Part shown: one piece after another, positions 58,244-64,000 of the stretch
Layout of the letters: every line of letters begins with the position of its first letter
Numbering within the stretch: the first letter of the stretch is position 1
Notes under the pieces: model-generated
The model's database searches: none
Told to the model about the DNA's origin: nothing
What the model saw: only the letters and a program-made list of their open reading frames with translations
Assembly (NCBI GenBank): GCA_002840685.1
Contig: PHBU01000015.1
Location: 62,001 to 126,000, forward strand
DNA length: 64,000 nt
Reading direction: 5' to 3'
Origin: Chloroflexi bacterium HGW-Chloroflexi-6
GTDB taxonomy: Bacteria; Chloroflexota; Anaerolineae; Anaerolineales; Villigracilaceae
Made by a program: the position numbers and the translations under genes

Positions 58244-61200
58244 ATGTTGCCTGCCCTGCCTAGCAAAAACTATGCCCGTATTTATGTAGATCTAAACCTG
58301 CCCAACCTGATTGAAATTCAGTTGGATTCTTTTGAGCGGCTCAAGCGCGATGGTCTTGGCGATTTGTTCCACGAGATTTCGCCGATCGAATCATATAACA
58401 AAGGCATGAAGCTGTATTTTCCCAGTCGCGGCCCCGAATCACAACAGTGGGGTCTCAAATACTGGTTTGGCGATCCCAAACATAATATCGAAGAGTGCGT
58501 CGAACGCGATCTGACCTATTCCAGCCCCCTGTACGTGTCTGTGCTGTTGGCCGGGCCGGATGTGCCCGAGCCAATGAAACAGGATATCTTCCTGGGCGAT
58601 TTCCCCGAAATGACCGAGAAGGGTACCTTCATCATTAACGGGACCGAGCGTGTTGTCGTTTCGCAGCTGATCCGTTCCCCAGGCGTTTACTTTGAAGCTC
58701 CTACCGATCGCGCTACCGCCCGTCGCCTCGCGATGGCCAAACTGATCCCCGATCGCGGCGCGTGGATGGAATTTGAAACCCGTAAAAACGATTACATTAT
58801 CCTGAAATTCAACCGCAAGCGCACTGTTCCGATCACTGTTTTCTTGCGCGCTCTTGCCGCGGTCGATGACGGTATCATCGATTCGCCCCTCAAGCACGGC
58901 ACGGACGAAGAGATCATTTCGCTCTTCTCTGATGTTGACAACAACCCTGAGCGCATGTTCATCACTTCGACCCTGCGCCAGGAACCCGAATGGGATTTGA
59001 GCGGCAACCTCTCGATTGCCGAAGCTGCTCTGATCGAGTTCTTCAAGCGTATGCGCCCTGGTGACCCGGCCACGCTTGATAATGCTCGCGCCTTCCTGGA
59101 AGAGCAGCTTTTCGATCAACGACACTATGATCTAGAGCGTGTGGGTCGTTATAAGCTCAACCAAAAGCTCGATCTCGAAATACCGATTACGCACCGCAAC
59201 ATTACCAAGCAGGATATTATCCGCCTGGTACGGCGCATGATTTTGATTAATAATGAAGTTGAGCCGCCCGACGATATTGACCACCTTGGTAACCGTCGCG
59301 TCAAAACTGTCGGCGAACTCATTCAGAACAAACTTCGCATTGGCCTGCGCCGTATGGAGCGGGTTATCAAAGAACGTATGTCGATTCGCGACCAGGAGCA
59401 ACTCTCCCCGGTGACGTTGGTTAACATCCGGCCTGTGGTTGCCGCTTTGCGTGAGTTCTTTGGCTCCAGCCAGCTTTCGCAGTTTATGGATCAGACCAAT
59501 CCGCTGGCTGAGCTGCGTCATAAGCGTACTCTTTCCGCGCTTGGCCCTGGCGGTCTGCGCCGTGAACGCGCCGGCTTTGATGTCCGTGACGTGCATCACT
59601 CGCACTACGGTCGTATCTGCCCAATTGAAACGCCTGAAGGTCCCAACATTGGTTTGATCGGTCGCCTCGCATCGTTTGCGCGGGTGAATGAATATGGTTT
59701 TATCGAAACCCCTTATCGCAAGGTTATCAAGAGCGTCAAGCCAGATGTGGCAGTCTTACTGGGCCGCACCTTGCGCGAAGATATCACCGCTGATGGGGCA
59801 GTGATTGCCAAATCGGGTGATCTGCTCGATGCTGCGCAGGCAAAAAGTGTGGCAGCTCTCGGGCGCGAAATTTTGGTTGTGCCTTTTGTCTCTGACAAGG
59901 TCGAGTACCTGTCCGCTGATGCCGAAGATAAATTTGTTATTGCTCAGGCCAATGCACCCCTGACCGGCAGCAATGAATTCGTACGCGAACGTATTTCCTG
60001 CCGTTATCACTCCGGCTTTATCTTTGCCACACCTGAAAACCTCGATTATATGGATGTTGCTCCGCACCAGGTTGTGGGTATTAGCGCCGCCTTGATCCCC
60101 TTCCTGGAGCATGACGATGCCAACCGTGCCTTGATGGGCTCGAACATGATGGCGCAGGCTGTTCCGTTGGTGCGGCCCGAAATCCCGACTGTTTCGACCG
60201 GCATGGAATTTTTTGCTGCACTCGACTCGGGGCAGGTAATCGTTGCAGAATCGAACGGCGAGGTCATTTCCGTCACGGGTAAGGATATAACCGTCCGCGA
60301 TAACGATGGCACTGTCCGTGTTTACCAGTTACGCAAGTACCAACGCTCCAATCAATCGACCTGTATCGACCAACGCCCGGCTGTCATCAAAGGCCAGATC
60401 ATCAAGAAGGGCGATATTATTGCAGATTCTTCCTCGACCGAAAGCGGCCAATTGGCGCTGGGTCAGAATGTTGTGGTTGCTTTCCTATCCTGGGAAGGTG
60501 GCAACTTCGAAGACGCCATCCTGCTCTCTGAGCGGCTGGTGCAGGAAGATCGTTTTACGTCGGTTCATATCGAAAAGTATGAAGTTGAAGCCCGCGATAC
60601 AAAGCTTGGGCCTGAAGAAATTACCCGCGACATCCCGAATGTCGGCGAAGAAGCGGTCAAAGATCTGGATGAAAGCGGTATTATCCGCATTGGCGCCGAA
60701 GTTGGGCCTAACGATATCCTGGTGGGCAAAATCACCCCCAAGGGCGAGAAAGAACTCACCCCTGAAGAGCGCTTGCTGCGCGCCATCTTTGGTGAAAAAT
60801 CCCGCGACGTGAAAGATACCTCCTTGCGCATGCCGCACGGCGAGCGCGGTAAAGTGGTGGATGTCAAGGTCTTTACCCGCGAAGATAACAACGATCTTTC
60901 GGCCGGTGTCGATATGATGGTGCGCGTCTCGGTTGCTCAGCGCCGAAAAATCACCGCTGGCGACAAGATGGCAGGCCGCCACGGTAACAAGGGCGTCGTC
61001 TCGCGCGTTGTCCCAGTTGAAGACATGCCGTATCTCGAAGACGGCACCCCGGTCGATATCATCCTGAACCCGCTCGGCGTTCCTGGTCGTATGAATATCG
61101 GTCAGGTGCTTGAAGTACACCTGGGTTGGGCGGCCAAGCGCCTAGGTTTCCGCGCTGTGACACCTGTCTTTGATGGTGCGCACGAAATGGAAATTGAGGC

Positions 61201-62143
61201 TGAGCTGGCGCGTGCCTGGCTGGTGGATGAGGCTTGGCGCAAGGCTTGTGCTGCGGGCTGGGAATGGCTGCAGTCACAGGAATACGATCCTCAATCCATC
61301 CGTGATGACGATGAAGTTCGCCTTCTCTACCTCGAACATTGGTTGGGCGATAAAGGCTATGATGTTGCCAAATTGATTAGCGATCGATATTACGCTCGCA
61401 TGATGACTGCTCGCCAGTGGTTGGCTGAGAATGAATACAAACCTGACGAGTTGATCAGCTTTGACCATGTTCCATTCAGCCGTGCAGAAGATGAGAAAGA
61501 TCCCAAAGCTATCAATGCTTGCTTACGCCTTTGGCTTAAGAGCCTTGATATCAATGAAAATGTGACCGATGAAACGCTGGCTGCACGTGCCAACCAGGCG
61601 ATGATCGAGACCGGCGTTCCTGTTCCGACTTTGGGCAAGCAGATCTTGCGAGACGGCAAGATTGGTGACCCCTACGACCAGCCCGTGACAGTAGGTGTGA
61701 TGAGCATCCTCAAACTGCATCACTTGGTTGAGGATAAAGTCCATGCGCGTTCGACCGGCCCATACTCGCTGGTAACCCAGCAGCCGCTTGGTGGTAAAGC
61801 CCAATTCGGTGGACAGCGATTCGGTGAAATGGAAGTTTGGGCGCTGGAAGCGTATGGCGCTGCTTACACCTTGCAGGAAATGTTGACCGTCAAATCGGAT
61901 GATGTTCAGGGTCGTGTCAATACCTATGAAGCAATCGTCAAGGGCGAACCGATCGAAGAGCCAAGCATCCCGGCCTCGTTCCGTGTTCTTGTCAAAGAAC
62001 TTCAAAGCCTTGGGTTGGCCGTTGAAGCGGTCAATGAGAGTGGCGATGTGATCAAGTTTGGTAAGGATGAAGAAAAGGCCCATCCTCCGAAGATGGATAC
62101 GGGTTTGCTTGCCATCGGCGAGGATCTCGAGAAACTCAAATAA
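58244..62143 (+). CDS. rpoB: RNA polymerase beta subunit
   Basis: The 1299-aa protein is a complete RpoB. The rifampicin-binding region [20 protein letters not shown]...[14 protein letters not shown] keeps the residues equivalent to E. coli Asp516, His526 and Ser531, so no common resistance change is present. Other landmarks are [36 protein letters not shown] and [16 protein letters not shown] near the C-terminus. Compared with E. coli a long insert of about 130-140 residues lies between TPVFDGAHE (about residue 975) and [11 protein letters not shown] (about 1135). A GGAG site precedes the ATG. rpoC does not follow, and rplJ/rplL do not precede it. Confidence 0.98.
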   Translation: MLPALPSKNYARIYVDLNLPNLIEIQLDSFERLKRDGLGDLFHEISPIESYNKGMKLYFPSRGPESQQWGLKYWFGDPKHNIEECVERDLTYSSPLYVSVLLAGPDVPEPMKQDIFLGDFPEMTEKGTFIINGTERVVVSQLIRSPGVYFEAPTDRATARRLAMAKLIPDRGAWMEFETRKNDYIILKFNRKRTVPITVFLRALAAVDDGIIDSPLKHGTDEEIISLFSDVDNNPERMFITSTLRQEPEWDLSGNLSIAEAALIEFFKRMRPGDPATLDNARAFLEEQLFDQRHYDLERVGRYKLNQKLDLEIPITHRNITKQDIIRLVRRMILINNEVEPPDDIDHLGNRRVKTVGELIQNKLRIGLRRMERVIKERMSIRDQEQLSPVTLVNIRPVVAALREFFGSSQLSQFMDQTNPLAELRHKRTLSALGPGGLRRERAGFDVRDVHHSHYGRICPIETPEGPNIGLIGRLASFARVNEYGFIETPYRKVIKSVKPDVAVLLGRTLREDITADGAVIAKSGDLLDAAQAKSVAALGREILVVPFVSDKVEYLSADAEDKFVIAQANAPLTGSNEFVRERISCRYHSGFIFATPENLDYMDVAPHQVVGISAALIPFLEHDDANRALMGSNMMAQAVPLVRPEIPTVSTGMEFFAALDSGQVIVAESNGEVISVTGKDITVRDNDGTVRVYQLRKYQRSNQSTCIDQRPAVIKGQIIKKGDIIADSSSTESGQLALGQNVVVAFLSWEGGNFEDAILLSERLVQEDRFTSVHIEKYEVEARDTKLGPEEITRDIPNVGEEAVKDLDESGIIRIGAEVGPNDILVGKITPKGEKELTPEERLLRAIFGEKSRDVKDTSLRMPHGERGKVVDVKVFTREDNNDLSAGVDMMVRVSVAQRRKITAGDKMAGRHGNKGVVSRVVPVEDMPYLEDGTPVDIILNPLGVPGRMNIGQVLEVHLGWAAKRLGFRAVTPVFDGAHEMEIEAELARAWLVDEAWRKACAAGWEWLQSQEYDPQSIRDDDEVRLLYLEHWLGDKGYDVAKLISDRYYARMMTARQWLAENEYKPDELISFDHVPFSRAEDEKDPKAINACLRLWLKSLDINENVTDETLAARANQAMIETGVPVPTLGKQILRDGKIGDPYDQPVTVGVMSILKLHHLVEDKVHARSTGPYSLVTQQPLGGKAQFGGQRFGEMEVWALEAYGAAYTLQEMLTVKSDDVQGRVNTYEAIVKGEPIEEPSIPASFRVLVKELQSLGLAVEAVNESGDVIKFGKDEEKAHPPKMDTGLLAIGEDLEKLK

Positions 62144-62163
62144 AATTGATCGCAAATTGTTCT

Positions 62164-62274
62164 TGACGCTAACCAGGGCGTGTGATAAAATCTCAGTTCG
62201 TTGCCCTAAAAGGTTAGAATAACCGGATTGTGCAAAACAAGTGAGGCCATCTGGCAAGAGAAAGATGGCCTCAC
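62164..62274 (+). promoter_or_regulatory. str-operon promoter with 12-bp leader hairpin
   Basis: TTGACG (62164-62169), 17 bp, TAAAAT (62187-62192) is almost the same promoter as that of rpoB. Downstream GTGAGGCCATCT (62241-62252) pairs perfectly with AGATGGCCTCAC (62263-62274) around a 10-nt loop, followed by TGTTTG. The hairpin lies before rpsL (ATG-equivalent GTG at 62334), so it might be an attenuator, or the rpoB terminator, or both. Confidence 0.75.
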
Positions 62275-62333
62275 TGTTTGACTGTCGATTGTACTTTTTT
62301 CAACTAATAAGCAATATTTTTTCGGAGGCGAAC

Positions 62334-62750
62334 GTGCCCACAATTAACCAACTGATTCGCAAAGGCCGTCAATCGAAGAAGGCCAAGTCGAAATCACCCG
62401 CATTACAATACACTTTCAACTCGATGAGTCAGCGCCGCGTACGCCGCGCTGCTGGCGCACCGCAGAAGCGTGGTGTCTGCACCGTTGTCAAAACAATGAC
62501 ACCTAAAAAGCCTAACTCAGCCTTGCGTAAGATCGCCCGTGTGCGTTTGAGCAATGGTATCGAAGTTACGGCTTATATTCCCGGTGAAGGTCACCAGTTG
62601 CAAGAGCACTCCGTGGTCTTGGTGCGCGGTGGTCGTGTGAAAGATTTGCCAGGTGTACGTTATCACATTGTGCGCGGCTCATTGGATACAACCGGTGTCA
62701 ACAAGCGACGCCAAAGCCGTTCGAAATATGGCGCCAAGCGCCCCAAGTAA
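62334..62750 (+). CDS. rpsL: 30S ribosomal protein S12
   Basis: The start is the GTG at 62334 with a CGGAGG site, giving a 138-aa protein that begins [13 protein letters not shown], the standard S12 N-terminus. Typical blocks are [22 protein letters not shown] (with the Lys of the streptomycin-site region TPKKPNSA unchanged) and [18 protein letters not shown]12 lies at the decoding centre of the small subunit. It is the first gene of the str operon here. Confidence 0.97.
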   Translation: MPTINQLIRKGRQSKKAKSKSPALQYTFNSMSQRRVRRAAGAPQKRGVCTVVKTMTPKKPNSALRKIARVRLSNGIEVTAYIPGEGHQLQEHSVVLVRGGRVKDLPGVRYHIVRGSLDTTGVNKRRQSRSKYGAKRPK

Positions 62751-62774
62751 TTTTGTTAGTTTTGGAGAAAAGCA

Positions 62775-63242
62775 ATGCGTAGAGGAACTCCCCCTGAACG
62801 ACCAGTTGCGCCTGATATGCGCTATAACAGCCTGAGTTTGGCCACTTTTATTCAGCACATGATGCTGAGTGGTAAGAAGAGTCTTGCACAGCGTTTGATG
62901 TACGAAACTCTTGATTTGATTCAGGAAAAGGCTGGAAAGCCCGGTATCGAAATTTTCGATTCTGCCATGAAGAACGTTAGCCCGCTAATGGAAGTTCGCC
63001 CACGCCGTGTGGGTGGTGCAACTTACCAGGTGCCGATGGAAGTGCCCACTGATCGTCGCATGACGTTGACCATTCGTTGGCTTCTTTCCGCTGCTCGTGC
63101 TCGTTCTGGCAAATCGTTCCCCGAAAAATTGGCTGCTGAATTCATGGATGCCGCATCCAACCAGGGTGCTGCTATTCGTAAACGTGAAGAAACTCACAAG
63201 ATGGCAGAAGCCAATCGCGCTTTTTCGCATTATCGCGCTTAG
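62775..63242 (+). CDS. rpsG: 30S ribosomal protein S7
   Basis: The 155-aa protein has the S7 hallmarks (MRRGTPPERPVAPDMRY, GKKSLAQRLMYETLDLI, VRPRRVGGATYQVPMEV and KREETHKMAEANRAFSHYR at the end). It binds the head of 16S rRNA and nucleates small-subunit assembly. It lies 24 bp after rpsL and 25 bp before fusA. Confidence 0.97.
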   Translation: MRRGTPPERPVAPDMRYNSLSLATFIQHMMLSGKKSLAQRLMYETLDLIQEKAGKPGIEIFDSAMKNVSPLMEVRPRRVGGATYQVPMEVPTDRRMTLTIRWLLSAARARSGKSFPEKLAAEFMDAASNQGAAIRKREETHKMAEANRAFSHYRA

Positions 63243-63267
63243 GCGTGAATAGTAGAGGACTTGTTTA

Positions 63268-64000
63268 ATGGCTCGTAAGTACCCGCTTGAGAAATATCGT
63301 AATATCGGTATCATTGCACATATCGATGCCGGTAAGACGACTACTACCGAGCGAATCCTTTTTTATACTGGTAAAACCCACCGCATTGGCTCAGTGGATG
63401 ACGGTACTACCGTTACCGACTGGATGGCCCAAGAGCGCGAGCGTGGCATCACGATTGTTTCTGCCGCAGTCTCTGCCGAGTGGAAGGGCTATCAATTTAA
63501 TTTAATTGATACCCCCGGACACATTGACTTTACGGCTGAAGTTCAGCGCTCTCTGCGTGTTTTGGATGGCGGCGTTGTTGTCTTTGACGCAGTGCAGGGT
63601 GTGGAACCGCAGTCTGAAACCGTTTGGCGTCAGGCTGATCGTTATGGCGTGCCGCGCATCTGCTTTATCAATAAGATGGATCGCGTGGGAGCGTCTTTTG
63701 AGCGCTCAATCGAATCCATCAAGCAACGCCTGGGCGCCAACCCGATTCCTATGCAATTGCCAATCGGTTCTGAAGCAACCTTCAAGGGTGTTGTTGACCT
63801 GGTAGAGATGGAAGCAACCTTCTGGGAAGATGAATTGGGCCGTGAACCTCGTGTAGGTGAAATTCCGGCAGAATTGCTTGCCCAAGCCAAGGAAATGCGC
63901 CACCACATGGTCGAAAAGATCGCAGAGACCGATGATGATCTGACCCTGAAATATCTTGAAGCTGAAGAGATCTCGGTCGCTGAGCTGAAAGCTGCTTTGC
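63268..64000 (+). CDS. fusA: Elongation factor G, N-terminal part
   Basis: The gene begins at 63268 and runs off the right edge, giving 244 codons. G1 is [10 protein letters not shown]2 includes RERGITI, G3 is DTPGHIDF and G4 is NKMD. This is translational EF-G, a GTPase that moves tRNA and mRNA on the ribosome. The typical rpsL-rpsG-fusA order is preserved. Confidence 0.97.
   Translation, partial: MARKYPLEKYRNIGIIAHIDAGKTTTTERILFYTGKTHRIGSVDDGTTVTDWMAQERERGITIVSAAVSAEWKGYQFNLIDTPGHIDFTAEVQRSLRVLDGGVVVFDAVQGVEPQSETVWRQADRYGVPRICFINKMDRVGASFERSIESIKQRLGANPIPMQLPIGSEATFKGVVDLVEMEATFWEDELGREPRVGEIPAELLAQAKEMRHHMVEKIAETDDDLTLKYLEAEEISVAELKAAL

Noticed and set aside
1..64000. CRISPR arrays, tRNA or rRNA genes, insertion sequences with transposases, prophage
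   Set aside because: No regularly spaced repeats, cloverleaf-like sequences, rRNA motifs, transposase or phage structural proteins were noticed; short tRNA-like structures cannot be fully excluded by eye.

Overview
The window reads as a chromosomal contig from a Gram-positive-architecture (monoderm) bacterium of the phylum Chloroflexota, most likely class Anaerolineae. This is an inference from gene content and style: moderately high GC coding sequence with strong GGAG-type ribosome binding sites, a large MalT/LAL-type LuxR regulator, MacB/FtsX-like exporters with a lipoprotein HlyD adaptor, a DUF4349 lipoprotein, R2lox, and many short palindromic repeats that intrude into genes. No rRNA, tRNA, CRISPR array, phage or transposase gene was seen.

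Layout. 1-3.7 kb: the start of an aminoglycoside-phosphotransferase-fold gene diverges from a TetR regulator that is followed by a rifampin-phosphotransferase/PEP-synthase-like enzyme. 3.8-7.5 kb: an AT-rich, repeat-laden accessory stretch (P-loop kinase-like gene, small membrane proteins, DUF4386, DUF6273) with repeated promoters carrying a TGACAAATGTCA palindrome. 7.5-16 kb: two convergent MacB/LolD-type ABC exporters, a HlyD adaptor and an ICMT-family methyltransferase. 16-22 kb: acetolactate decarboxylase, a LAL regulator, DUF3788, a DHCW cupin, a DUF4349 lipoprotein and a remnant of a PEP-utilising enzyme. 22-32.5 kb: galactose metabolism (galK, galT), a LacI regulator with a striking operator, a sugar ABC importer without its ATPase, an esterase and an unusual GT-B-like glycosyltransferase. 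32.6-35.5 kb: a lipoprotein, an AT-rich membrane gene bracketed by 130-bp repeats, and a HEPN/zinc-ribbon protein. 35.5-39.6 kb: mtaB, folD, R2lox and two small genes. 39.7-47 kb: a probable potassium/sodium homeostasis block (KimA-like APC permease, a P-type ATPase resembling the Na+/K+ branch, two TrkA-type regulatory proteins). 47-55.6 kb: PIG-L deacetylase, GNAT, an ExoD-family protein under a Mn2+ (yybP-ykoY) riboswitch, a CPA2 antiporter, an aromatic amino acid ammonia-lyase with Ala-Cys-Gly at the MIO site, LOG and CPBP proteins. 55.7-64 kb: membrane protein, a ParB-like/universal-stress fusion, then rpoB, rpsL, rpsG and the start of fusA, with rpoC missing from its usual place.

How the parts fit. 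The gal genes, LacI repressor and ABC permeases plausibly form one sugar-uptake regulon. The permease, P-type ATPase, TrkA pair and nearby CPA2 antiporter suggest a shared ion-balance theme. The strongest new regulatory observation is the Mn2+ riboswitch in front of exoD: its switching helices can be read directly from the sequence and point to a Mn2+-activated gene not usually linked to this riboswitch. A second is the repeated palindrome-plus-TATAGT promoter found five times in the first 20 kb and not noticed afterwards.
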